Part shown: positions 1 through 6,006 of the stretch, piece after piece
How positions within the stretch are numbered: position 1 is the first letter of the stretch
How the letters are laid out: every line of letters begins with the position of its first letter
From: Methylovirgula sp.
GTDB taxonomy: Bacteria > Pseudomonadota > Alphaproteobacteria > Rhizobiales > Beijerinckiaceae
DNA: 8,617 nt
Direction of reading: 5' to 3'
NCBI GenBank assembly: GCA_025356505.1
Contig: JANXSV010000076.1
Location: 1 to 8,617 of the forward strand
Position numbers and translations under genes: made by a program
The notes under the pieces: model-generated
Seen by the model: the letters and a program-made list of their open reading frames with translations, nothing else
Told to the model about the DNA's origin: nothing
Databases searched by the model: none

Positions 1-416
1 ACGCGCTTGACGCCCGCGACCAGATCCATCGCGCCGCCCATGCCCTTGACCATTTTGCCCGGGATCATCCAATTGGCGAGGTCGCCGTCTTGCGAGACTT
101 GCATTGCGCCTAGGATCGACAAATCGATATGGCCGCCGCGGATCATGGCAAAGCTGTCGGCGCTTGAAAAATAGCTGGTGGTGGGCAGCGCCGTCACCGT
201 CTGCTTTCCGGCATTGATTAGGTCGGCGTCAACTTCATTGTCAAACGGGAATGGCCCCATGCCCAGCATGCCGTTTTCCGACTGCAACTGAACATTCACG
301 CCGTCCGGAATGTAATTCGAAACCAGAGTTGGAATGCCGATACCGAGGTTGACATAAAAACCGTCGCGCAATTCCTTGGCGGCGCGGGCGGCCATCTGTT
401 CGCGGGTCCAAGCCAT
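1..416 (-). CDS. scoB: 3-oxoacid CoA-transferase subunit B, partial (C-terminus beyond left edge)
   Basis: This is the catalytic (beta) subunit of succinyl-CoA:3-oxoacid CoA-transferase. With subunit A it moves CoA from succinyl-CoA to acetoacetate or a related 3-oxoacid in the cytoplasm. I translated about 138 codons from the ATG at 416-414, and the frame stays open to the window edge. The start [16 protein letters not shown], the NLGIGIPT segment (residues 23-30) and SENGMLG (46-52) are typical of the family. E47 is the expected catalytic glutamate that forms the CoA thioester. The visible part ends in [12 protein letters not shown], so roughly a third of a usual ~210-residue subunit is missing. 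The Shine-Dalgarno sequence AAGGAG lies 8 nt before the ATG and 28 nt separate the gene from scoA, so the pair is surely co-transcribed. The sequence does not settle acetoacetate versus 3-oxoadipate as acceptor; strong similarity to SCOT favours acetoacetate. Confidence 0.92.
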   Translation of the reverse strand, partial: MAWTREQMAARAAKELRDGFYVNLGIGIPTLVSNYIPDGVNVQLQSENGMLGMGPFPFDNEVDADLINAGKQTVTALPTTSYFSSADSFAMIRGGHIDLSILGAMQVSQDGDLANWMIPGKMVKGMGGAMDLVAGVKR

Positions 417-424
417 ATTGAATG

Positions 425-430
425 CTCCTT
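425..430 (-). promoter_or_regulatory. Ribosome binding site of scoB
   Basis: The minus strand reads AAGGAG, a full match to the anti-Shine-Dalgarno core, 8 nt upstream of the scoB ATG at 416. It fixes that start. It lies in the 28-nt scoA/scoB spacer, between a flanking TTAAG/CTTAA pair (429-433 and 444-448) that could form only a weak stem. Confidence 0.8.
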
Positions 431-444
431 AAGCGCTGAAAGCC

Positions 445-1146
445 TTAAATTTTTGTGCGGATGGTGCGTTGTTCGATGTGCTTTTTAGGGTTCGGCACGT
501 GAACAATCCGCTGCACAAAAATGCCGGGCGTATGGATATGGTCGGGATCAATCTCGCCTGCTTTGACCAGATGTTCCACCTGAACGATTGTAACCTTGCC
601 CGCAGTGGCCATCATCGGATTAAAGTTTCTGGCGGTTTTGCGAAACACCAGATTGCCTTCCGTGTCAGCCTTCCAGGCATGGACAATCGAAATATCGGCT
701 ACGAGGCCGGTTTCCATGATGTAGGTTTCGCCGCTGAACTCGCGCGAGGGCTTGCCTTCGGCCACGAGAGTTCCGACGCCCGTCTTGGTGTAAAACCCGG
801 GAATGCCCGCGCCGCCAGCGCGAATACGCTCGGCCAAGGTTCCCTGCGGATTGAATTCAAGCGCTAGTTCGCCGCCAAGATAGAGCTGGGCGAACAGCTT
901 GTTCTCGCCGACATAGGACGAAATCATGCGTTTGATCTGCCGTGTTTCCAGCAGAATGCTCAGGCCAATGCCGTCGACACCGGCATTGTTCGATACGACG
1001 GTGAGATTTTTTGCGCCGGTATCGCGCAACGCTATGATGAGCTCTTCGGGGATGCCGCAAAGGCCAAAGCCACCGGACATCACCATCATACCGTCCTTGA
1101 CCAAGCCCTCAAGCGCCTGTTTTGCGCTGGCATAGATTTTTGACAT
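445..1146 (-). CDS. scoA: 3-oxoacid CoA-transferase subunit A
   Basis: This is the alpha subunit of the succinyl-CoA:3-oxoacid CoA-transferase whose beta subunit follows directly. The heterodimer activates acetoacetate for thiolytic breakdown in ketone body or polyhydroxybutyrate metabolism. The protein has 233 residues, normal for the family. It shows the CoA-transferase I signature around GGFGLCGIPE (25-34), VSNNAG (51-56), and the conserved stretch EFNPQGTLAERIRAGGAGIP with the following FYTKTGVGT. I chose the ATG at 1146 rather than the in-frame GTG at 1158. A Shine-Dalgarno GGTGGAG sits 6 nt upstream of the ATG, and the GTG lies inside that site. The gene is 118 nt downstream of yihA, a gap larger than any inside the rpmH-yihA block, so it may have its own promoter as well as read-through. 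No truncation or missing motif is seen. Confidence 0.94.
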   Translation of the reverse strand: MSKIYASAKQALEGLVKDGMMVMSGGFGLCGIPEELIIALRDTGAKNLTVVSNNAGVDGIGLSILLETRQIKRMISSYVGENKLFAQLYLGGELALEFNPQGTLAERIRAGGAGIPGFYTKTGVGTLVAEGKPSREFSGETYIMETGLVADISIVHAWKADTEGNLVFRKTARNFNPMMATAGKVTIVQVEHLVKAGEIDPDHIHTPGIFVQRIVHVPNPKKHIEQRTIRTKI

Positions 1147-1152
1147 CCTGTT

Positions 1153-1159
1153 CTCCACC
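1153..1159 (-). promoter_or_regulatory. Ribosome binding site that decides the scoA start
   Basis: The minus strand reads GGTGGAG. Its GGAG core ends 6 nt before the ATG at 1146. The in-frame GTG at 1158-1156 is part of this site and so is an unlikely start. This removes four residues (VENR) from the longest reading frame. Confidence 0.65.
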
Positions 1160-1174
1160 GAAGATTATTATTCA

Positions 1175-1203
1175 AGTTTAGGCAGCAGAGTTGTGGCGCG
1201 CAA
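1175..1203 (-). promoter_or_regulatory. Possible weak promoter for scoAB
   Basis: On the minus strand TTGCGC (1203-1198) is followed after exactly 17 nt by TAAACT (1180-1175), a possible sigma70 -35/-10 pair. The matches to TTGACA and TATAAT are only 3 of 6 and 4 of 6. The -35-like element is also one arm of the inverted repeat GCGCAA-N12-TTGCGC (1198-1221), which could place an operator over the promoter. Spacing is the best argument for it; the hexamers are poor. Confidence 0.25.
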
Positions 1204-1221
1204 TGAAAAGATGGTTTGCGC
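1198..1221. repeat. Inverted repeat GCGCAA-N12-TTGCGC, upstream of scoA
   Basis: Six-base perfect arms (1198-1203 and 1216-1221) are separated by 12 nt, in the gap between yihA and scoA. The element and its flanks resemble the palindrome in the rpmH leader at 4399-4420. Both carry GCGCGC, then AAAAG, then GTTTGCGCCG in the same order, differing by short gaps. It could be a protein-binding site or a copy of a small dispersed repeat. Two copies are too few to decide, and six-base arms can arise by chance. Confidence 0.4.
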
Positions 1222-1264
1222 CGCTCTAATGAGCCTGCGGCAGCACCTGCTTCTCCCCGCCAGC

Positions 1265-1939
1265 TCAGCCGCGTTCGTGCAAAATCTTCATAATCGCGCC
1301 GCGTAAGTCTGCCACGCCCTCACCTGTCTCCGACGAGGTGAAAATCACTTCGGGATGCGCAGCGGGGCGTTTGCGCAGAGCCGCGAGGGTCTGATCGACG
1401 CGCGCTTCACGCTCCGATAGTTTAACCTCATCCTGCTTTGTGAGAACGATCTGATACGACATTGCGGATTTGTCCAACATGTCCAGCATTTCGGCGTCAT
1501 TTTCTTTGATACCGTGGCGGCCATCGATAAGAACGTAAACCCGAAGCAAAGTTGAGCGACCGCGCAAATAGTCCTTCAGCAGCGCATTCCACGATGCAAC
1601 TTTGGATTTATTTACCGCAGCATAGCCATAGCCGGGCATGTCAACGATACGCATCCGCGCCGTTTCGACTGTTGGGCCAAGCGCGAAAAAGTTCAGTTGC
1701 TGCGTGCGCCCGGGCGTATTTGAAATGCGGGCGAGGGTTTTGCGTCCGGTGAGGGCGTTGATGAGCGAAGATTTGCCGACGTTGGAGCGACCCGCAAATG
1801 TAATTTCCGGAGGGCCAACGGGTGGTAGTCCATCAGACTTTGCCGCTGCCCAGATAAATTCGCACGGGCCCGCAAACAGCTTACGGCCAAGTTCGATAAA
1901 GTCCGGCGCGTGGGCCGGATCGGTCGCACCCTCATTCAC
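1265..1939 (-). CDS. yihA: Ribosome biogenesis GTPase YihA/YsxC (EngB)
   Basis: This is an essential-type TRAFAC GTPase that acts in the cytoplasm on late assembly of the large ribosomal subunit. The 224 residues carry the full set of G motifs: G1 GRSNVGKS (50-57), the switch I region with NTPGRTQ (74-80), G3 DMPGYGYA (100-107), G4 TKQD (167-170) and a G5-like TSSETGEG (201-208). The start is GTG at 1939-1937. Its last bases overlap the yidC TGA as GTGA, a 4-nt overlap that suggests translational coupling. There is no good Shine-Dalgarno of its own. The overlap and the in-frame N-terminus support this start over internal ones. The N-terminal 40 residues before the G domain are typical of proteobacterial members. 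In related genomes this gene commonly closes the rpmH-rnpA-yidC block, as here. Confidence 0.96.
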   Translation of the reverse strand: MNEGATDPAHAPDFIELGRKLFAGPCEFIWAAAKSDGLPPVGPPEITFAGRSNVGKSSLINALTGRKTLARISNTPGRTQQLNFFALGPTVETARMRIVDMPGYGYAAVNKSKVASWNALLKDYLRGRSTLLRVYVLIDGRHGIKENDAEMLDMLDKSAMSYQIVLTKQDEVKLSEREARVDQTLAALRKRPAAHPEVIFTSSETGEGVADLRGAIMKILHERG

Positions 1940-3756
1940 GCTGGAGATTTCGCAAACAGCTTTTTAAGATTGTCGAACAACTCAATCTTGTTACCGGCTT
2001 TTTTGGAGATGTAACCTTGCTGCAGAATCGACAAGATATTGCTCCAAGTCCAATAGATCACCAGTCCGGCGGGGAAAGCACCGAGCATGAAGGTGAAAAT
2101 GATTGGCATATAGGTGAACATCTGCTTTTGCACCGGGTCTGTCGGCTCCGGGTTCATCTTCATTTGCAGGAACATGGTCACGCCCATGATCAGCGGCCAG
2201 ATTCCGATATGCAAAAAGCTCGGCAGCAGCGCGGGGTTAAACGGCAGCAGGCCGAACAGGTTGACAACGCTTGTCGGGTCCGGCGCAGACAGATCCTTGA
2301 TCCAGCCAAAGAATGGCGCATGACGCATTTCGATGGTGACCAGAATAACCTTGTAGAGCGCGAAAAAGATCGGAATCTGAATCAGCATCGGCAGGCATCC
2401 TGAGACAGGATTGATTTTTTCGCGCTTGTAGAGCTCCATAATGCCCTGCTGCTGCTTCTGCTTGTCGTCAGGAAACTTTTCCTTGATCGCCTGCATCTGC
2501 GGCTGCACCATCTTCATCTTTGCCATCGACTGATAGGATCGATTGGCAATAGGGAACAGAACGGCGCGAATGAGAACTGTGGTCAGCAAAATCGCCACGC
2601 CGAAATTGCCGATCAGCTTGTAGATGTAGTCCATCACGCGGAACAGAGGCTTGGTGATGAAATAAAACCAGCCCCAGTCGATCATCAAATCGAAGCTTTT
2701 GACACCAAGTTTAGCCTGGTAGGCGTCGATTGTTTCTGTTTCTTTGGCACCCGCAAACAGATGCGTTTGCGAAACAGCCGTGGCTTGCGGCGCGATCACC
2801 AGCGGGTCTTTGGTCACTGCTGAGGTCTGGTAGCTCTTGGTGCCATCGGTTGCAACGGCGAATGTCCCGGCAAATGCCTTATCCTGCGCAGGCACAATGG
2901 CTGCTGCCCAATATTTGTCGGTAAAGCCAAGCCAGCCGCCTGTGCCTTCTTTGACTTCTTTACCGGCCACCTTCTTTTCGATTGCGGCGTAGGTCAGTTC
3001 CTGGATGCCGGAATCGCCAACAAGTCCAACCAAACCTTCATGCAGAGCGCCATAGCCCGCCAGAACAGGGATATTCCTGCGTGCAATCAGAGCATAGGGA
3101 TAAAGCGAGACCGCCTCGGCTCCCTTATTCTCGACGCTGTCTTTAACATCGAACATATAATTCTGATCGATAGAAATCGTGCGCTTGAAGGTCAGACCGG
3201 CGCCATTGTCGAAGCTGAGCGTAACAGGGCTGTCCGGCGTAAGCGTGGTTTTATCGGCGCTCCACAAGGTATCAGCGCCAGGAAGCGCAGTTTTTGCTGT
3301 CGGGTCTGCAAAGCCAAATTCAGCATAGTAGGGGTTTGGCGCGCCCGATGGCTCGAATAGCACGATATTCGGAGAGTTAGGGTCGATGGTTTCGCGGTAG
3401 TTGATCAAGGACACGTCATCAATGCGGGCACCTTTCAGCGCGATCGAACCTTTCACGCGCGGCGCATCTATCGTGATACGGGGGCTTTTCGCCAAAGCCT
3501 GCTCACGCGGTATGGCCGCTTCAAGCGCCGTTGCGGCAAGCGGCGCAGAGCCCGGCGCACCAGATGTCGCAGGAGCGGTTGTGCCGCCAGCTGAAGGTAC
3601 CGGCGATGCTGCCGTTGCTAAAGCAGCAGCTTCTTTCTGCTTGTTCATCTGCGGGACAGCGTAAAAATAATTCCAGCCCAACAAAACTGCTGTCGACAGA
3701 CCTATGGCCAGCACCAGATTCTTATTGTCCTGTGGGTTTTTAGGAGCCGGGGTCAT
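1936..3756 (-). CDS. yidC: Membrane protein insertase YidC
   Basis: YidC inserts and folds inner-membrane proteins, alone or with the Sec translocon. The 606 residues follow the Gram-negative layout. A first membrane helix spans about residues 13-33. A long Ala/Pro/Ser/Gly-rich linker (about 41-80) leads into a large periplasmic domain (about 90-350). The conserved five-helix insertase core starts near 360. R397 in LIRAVLFPI is the expected hydrophilic-groove arginine. The cytoplasmic coiled hairpin spans about 405-450 ([20 protein letters not shown] followed by a Lys/Gln-rich turn). The motifs [20 protein letters not shown] (449-468) and [13 protein letters not shown] (561-573) are classic. 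The tail is short and basic. The ATG at 3756 overlaps the rnpA stop (ATGA), so translation is probably coupled, and only a weak CAGG precedes it. No yidD lies between rnpA and yidC, unlike in enterobacteria. Confidence 0.97.
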   Translation of the reverse strand: MTPAPKNPQDNKNLVLAIGLSTAVLLGWNYFYAVPQMNKQKEAAALATAASPVPSAGGTTAPATSGAPGSAPLAATALEAAIPREQALAKSPRITIDAPRVKGSIALKGARIDDVSLINYRETIDPNSPNIVLFEPSGAPNPYYAEFGFADPTAKTALPGADTLWSADKTTLTPDSPVTLSFDNGAGLTFKRTISIDQNYMFDVKDSVENKGAEAVSLYPYALIARRNIPVLAGYGALHEGLVGLVGDSGIQELTYAAIEKKVAGKEVKEGTGGWLGFTDKYWAAAIVPAQDKAFAGTFAVATDGTKSYQTSAVTKDPLVIAPQATAVSQTHLFAGAKETETIDAYQAKLGVKSFDLMIDWGWFYFITKPLFRVMDYIYKLIGNFGVAILLTTVLIRAVLFPIANRSYQSMAKMKMVQPQMQAIKEKFPDDKQKQQQGIMELYKREKINPVSGCLPMLIQIPIFFALYKVILVTIEMRHAPFFGWIKDLSAPDPTSVVNLFGLLPFNPALLPSFLHIGIWPLIMGVTMFLQMKMNPEPTDPVQKQMFTYMPIIFTFMLGAFPAGLVIYWTWSNILSILQQGYISKKAGNKIELFDNLKKLFAKSPA

Positions 3757-4205
3757 GAAATGCCTGTCGAGTGAGAACGAGGTGAATCTATTTGTTTCTG
3801 CGGTCGCGGCTGATGCATCCGTTTAAGCGCCGTCGAGATTTCCCGCCCGATGGCCGCAAATGGCATGCTCAAAAGCCCGACGCGGCCCACGATCACATAG
3901 TCATAGCTAGGGACTGCGGGCAAGGCATTCAAGCGCCGAGCCTCGCGCAGAGCCTCGCGCAGACGGCGGCGGATGCGGTTGCGCTGAGGCGAATTGCCGA
4001 TCTTGTTGGTAATGGTCAGGCCAAAGCGCGCTGTGCTTGAACCAACAATCTCGCCCTGCGTCACTTCTGCTTGCCGCTCGGCAGCCTGCAAAGTCAGGCC
4101 CGTTAAATGGATACGACGGCCTTTGCCAACACGCAAAAATTCCGAATGTTGTTTTAAGCGCTGAACAGCAAACTCAGTCTGCACGGGAGGTGAGCTCCCG
4201 CTCAT
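3753..4205 (-). CDS. rnpA: Ribonuclease P protein component
   Basis: This is the protein subunit of RNase P, which helps the catalytic RNA remove 5' leaders from precursor tRNAs. The 150 residues include the family core: LKQHSEFLRVGKGRRI (17-32), RFGLTITNKIGNSPQRNRIR (60-79) with the basic RNR helix RNRIRRRLREALR (75-87), and YDYVIVGR (101-108). The C-terminus is a hydrophilic tail (about 129-150) beyond the normal fold; its last codon and stop overlap yidC. The frame stays open upstream to 4406, but that part overlaps rpmH and is not real. I prefer the ATG at 4205, 5 nt after the rpmH stop, although no clear Shine-Dalgarno precedes it. A GTG at 4184 (143 residues), with GGGAG 10 nt before it, is a plausible alternative. 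Promoter and regulation are probably shared with rpmH. Confidence 0.93.
   Translation of the reverse strand: MSGSSPPVQTEFAVQRLKQHSEFLRVGKGRRIHLTGLTLQAAERQAEVTQGEIVGSSTARFGLTITNKIGNSPQRNRIRRRLREALREARRLNALPAVPSYDYVIVGRVGLLSMPFAAIGREISTALKRMHQPRPQKQIDSPRSHSTGIS
4184..4200 (-). promoter_or_regulatory. Hairpin at the rpmH/rnpA junction
   Basis: Perfect 6-bp arms CGGGAG and CTCCCG enclose a 5-nt loop. The stem starts 3 nt downstream of the rnpA ATG and ends on the first base of the alternative GTG start. There is no U-run after it, so it is not an intrinsic terminator. It contains the GGGAG that would serve the GTG start, so folding could limit that initiation or pause ribosomes. The function is inferred; only the complementarity is seen. 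Confidence 0.4.
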
Positions 4206-4210
4206 GAGTA

Positions 4211-4345
4211 TCAGGCCGAGAGACGCTTGCGACCGCGAGCACGGCGGGCAGCGATCACATTGCGGCCGCCAACTGTGGCCATACGCGCACGAAATCCATG
4301 ACGGCGCTTGCGCACGATGTTGCTTGGCTGAAAAGTCCGTTTCAC
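4211..4345 (-). CDS. rpmH: 50S ribosomal protein L34
   Basis: L34 is a small basic protein of the large ribosomal subunit. I read 44 codons plus stop from GTG at 4345-4343: [18 protein letters not shown], then [20 protein letters not shown] and RKRLSA. This matches the normal length and near-invariant sequence of bacterial L34. The start codon is GTG rather than ATG. TGGAG lies 8 nt upstream as ribosome binding site, and the KRTFQPS beginning leaves no doubt about the start. It is the first gene of the minus-strand block, with rnpA 5 nt behind its TGA, and has a leader of roughly 95 nt. L34 and RNase P protein share an operon in almost all bacteria. Confidence 0.97.
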   Translation of the reverse strand: MKRTFQPSNIVRKRRHGFRARMATVGGRNVIAARRARGRKRLSA

Positions 4346-4400
4346 GGGGGTGACTCCAAATCGATTTATTTGTACGGCGCGCGGCTCGTGCGGCTGTTGC

Positions 4401-4418
4401 GCGCAAAAGTGTTTGCGC
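4401..4418. repeat. Perfect inverted repeat in the rpmH leader
   Basis: GCGCAAA (4401-4407) and TTTGCGC (4412-4418) are exact complements around a 4-nt loop, giving a 7-bp hairpin in the untranslated leader of rpmH, 56 nt before the start codon. The left side also contains the 10-base palindrome TTGCGCGCAA (4398-4407). No U-run follows on the minus strand, so it is not a normal terminator. The same pattern with wider spacing occurs at 1196-1223. It may be a regulator site, an RNA stability or processing hairpin, or a small dispersed repeat. Confidence 0.55.
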
Positions 4419-4447
4419 CGGTTTGATACGGCGTAAAGTTGAGCGCG

Positions 4448-4477
4448 CTTATAGGGGGAAGGTTTGGACTAAGTCAA
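4448..4477 (-). promoter_or_regulatory. Sigma70-type promoter of rpmH-rnpA-yidC-yihA
   Basis: On the minus strand TTGACT (4477-4472) is followed by TATAAG (4453-4448) with 18 nt between them, or by CTATAA with 17. TTGACT matches TTGACA in five of six positions. Transcription would start near 4441, leaving a leader of about 95 nt before the rpmH GTG. The position upstream of a highly expressed ribosomal gene fits. Confidence 0.7.
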
Positions 4478-4585
4478 TGTCTTACTCCGGCCGCACCGCA
4501 AATATTCAAGCTTTAGCGGTCCGATTTCCGGTTTTGTGGACATCACATACAACTTAACCGGTATGGCCTTGGAAAAACTGCATCC

Positions 4586-4615
4586 TTGACAAGTTCCAGA
4601 CTGCCGCCCAAACGT
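4586..4615 (+). promoter_or_regulatory. Possible dapD promoter
   Basis: TTGACA at 4586-4591 is a perfect -35 hexamer 68 nt before dapD. The matching -10 is poor: 18 nt downstream reads AAACGT, and GATAAG (4620-4625) is too far away. Alphaproteobacterial -10 boxes are often loose, so the site is plausible but not secure. Confidence 0.35.
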
Positions 4616-4658
4616 TTTTGATAAGGTTTACCGCAAAACAAGCACGGGGAAGCGCTCT

Positions 4659-5513
4659 ATGACACATGCTCTCGAGACCATTATCAACGCCGCCTTCGAG
4701 GATCGCGCCAACATCACGCCGCGCACAAGCGGCGAAATCCGCGAGGCTGTTGATGCTGCGCTCCACCTGCTTGATAACGGACATCGCCGCGTCGCGGAGA
4801 AAATTCCCGGCAAAACCGGAGTCGAGAGCTGGAAGGTCAATCAATGGCTCAAAAAGGCGGTTCTGCTGTCGTTTCGGCTGAATGATATGGAGTTGATCTC
4901 CGGCGGCCCGGGTGGCTCCAGCTGGTGGGACAAGGTGCCTTCCAAATTTGAGGGCTGGGGTGCCAAGGCCCACGCCGCAGCAGGTTTCCGTTCGGTTCCG
5001 GGGTGCATCGTGCGCCGGTCTGCCTATGTTGCCCCCGGCGCAATTTTGATGCCCGCCTTTGTTAATCTGGGAGCCTACGTCGATACCGGCACCATGGTGG
5101 ATACTTGGGTCACGGTTGGCTCATGCGCGCAAATCGGCAAAAATGTTCATCTCTCGGGCGGTGTTGGCATCGGCGGCGTGCTTGAACCCCTGCAGGCGAA
5201 CCCCACCATCATCGAAGATAATTGCTTCATCGGCGCGCGCTCCGAGGTGGTTGAGGGCGTGGTGATCGGCGAGGGGTCGGTCTTGTCGATGGGTGTCTTC
5301 ATCTCGGCATCGACCAAGATCATTGATCGGGCCACAGGGCAGGTTCATGTCGGTTATGTGCCGCCCTATTCAGTGGTGGTTTCGGGCAACCTGCCGGGCA
5401 AGCCATTGCCAAACGGTGAACCCGGCCCATCTCTGTATTGCGCGGTTATTGTGAAAACAGTGGATGCGCAGACGCGTTCAAAAACCGCAATCAATGAGCT
5501 TTTGAGGGACTAA
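4659..5513 (+). CDS. dapD: 2,3,4,5-tetrahydropyridine-2,6-dicarboxylate N-succinyltransferase
   Basis: DapD uses succinyl-CoA to acylate tetrahydrodipicolinate, the committing step of the succinylase route to meso-diaminopimelate and lysine. The 284 residues are the standard proteobacterial length. An N-terminal helical domain (1-105) contains [20 protein letters not shown] (58-77) and WWDKVPSKF (89-97). A left-handed beta-helix of hexapeptide repeats follows (about 110-240), with [15 protein letters not shown] (118-132), [17 protein letters not shown] (139-155) and [10 protein letters not shown] (168-177). The aspartate in YVDTG (D142) lies where the family has an active-site acid. The C-terminal part includes NLPGKPLP (244-251). 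GGGGA stands about 8 nt before the ATG. The next gene begins 4 nt after the stop, and dapE of the same pathway is one gene further on. Confidence 0.96.
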   Translation: MTHALETIINAAFEDRANITPRTSGEIREAVDAALHLLDNGHRRVAEKIPGKTGVESWKVNQWLKKAVLLSFRLNDMELISGGPGGSSWWDKVPSKFEGWGAKAHAAAGFRSVPGCIVRRSAYVAPGAILMPAFVNLGAYVDTGTMVDTWVTVGSCAQIGKNVHLSGGVGIGGVLEPLQANPTIIEDNCFIGARSEVVEGVVIGEGSVLSMGVFISASTKIIDRATGQVHVGYVPPYSVVVSGNLPGKPLPNGEPGPSLYCAVIVKTVDAQTRSKTAINELLRD

Positions 5514-5517
5514 AACC

Positions 5518-6006
5518 ATGTCATTTCACTTCCTCTACCGCGAAGACAAGGGCAAGATTGACCGCGCCACATGGTGGCGGGCAATTGCCTATGTGGCCGC
5601 CGGATGGGTCGCTGTATTTGCGTTGTATTGGATTGTTGCCAATGTCTACACGCTCGAGGGCGATGCTCTGGTTGTGCACAGCTCGGATGGTGCGGCGGAG
5701 ACGATGAAAGCCTTTGACAAGCCACACGGTATTTTGATTGGCCCGGCGGCTTTATTGCTCATCGGGTCAATTTTTGCCGCCGTGTGTTTCTATTTTGTCA
5801 GCGCCAAACGTTTTCAGGACCGTTTGCTTAACGGCTCCATGGCACTTGCCTTGCCGCTGATGATCCTGTTCACCGCTGCGATACACTGGATGCAGCCGCG
5901 CATCGGCGCGACTTTTCCCGGTTGGCTGACGGCGGTGTTCGATTTGGCACTCGCCGGGCTCGCAGTGTGGAATATTTGGGAACTCGGCTTTAAGGAAAGC
6001 GCGTGA
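5518..6006 (+). CDS. Uncharacterised four-helix membrane protein, DUF805-like
   Basis: I cannot assign a function. The 162 residues predict four membrane helices (about 22-43, 72-94, 107-123, 134-154) with a hydrophilic stretch at 45-70. A basic, Trp-containing N-terminus (GKIDRATWWRAI, 12-23) precedes the first helix, and AKRFQDRLLNG (96-106) follows the second. Those two features resemble the G+I/R-x-x-(Y/W)W opening and the R-x-x-D-x-x-x-G loop of DUF805 proteins, but the assignment is by eye only. There is no signal peptide and no catalytic motif. GAGGG near the end of dapD serves as ribosome binding site, and the ATG is 4 nt after the dapD stop. Its TGA overlaps the dapE GTG by 4 nt. It therefore sits inside the diaminopimelate cluster and is probably translated with both enzymes. 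Codon use looks like its neighbours, with no sign of recent transfer. Confidence 0.85.
   Translation: MSFHFLYREDKGKIDRATWWRAIAYVAAGWVAVFALYWIVANVYTLEGDALVVHSSDGAAETMKAFDKPHGILIGPAALLLIGSIFAAVCFYFVSAKRFQDRLLNGSMALALPLMILFTAAIHWMQPRIGATFPGWLTAVFDLALAGLAVWNIWELGFKESA

Larger units (their letters stand above)
4346..4658. other. Divergent intergenic region between rpmH and dapD (313 nt)
   Basis: This region has no credible gene. On the minus strand it carries a good rpmH promoter (4448-4477) and a leader of about 95 nt with a palindrome (4401-4418). On the plus strand, TTGACA at 4586-4591 is a possible dapD -35 box. Between about 4480 and 4585 I see no clear repeats, operators or riboswitch. An antisense reading frame crossing 4554-4973 opposes dapD and looks like a codon-bias shadow. 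Confidence 0.8.

Noticed and set aside
1205..1264. Terminator after yihA
   Set aside because: I looked for a GC stem followed by Ts on the minus strand. Only short imperfect pairings around GCAGG/CCTGC appear, without a T-run.
3753..4406. Extended 217-residue version of rnpA
   Set aside because: The first 67 residues overlap rpmH in another frame, while the RNase P fold begins only after the ATG at 4205.
4554..4973. 139-codon minus-strand open frame over the dapD start and upstream region
   Set aside because: Most of it is antisense to dapD. The part in the intergenic region overlaps the likely dapD promoter, and the product resembles nothing known.
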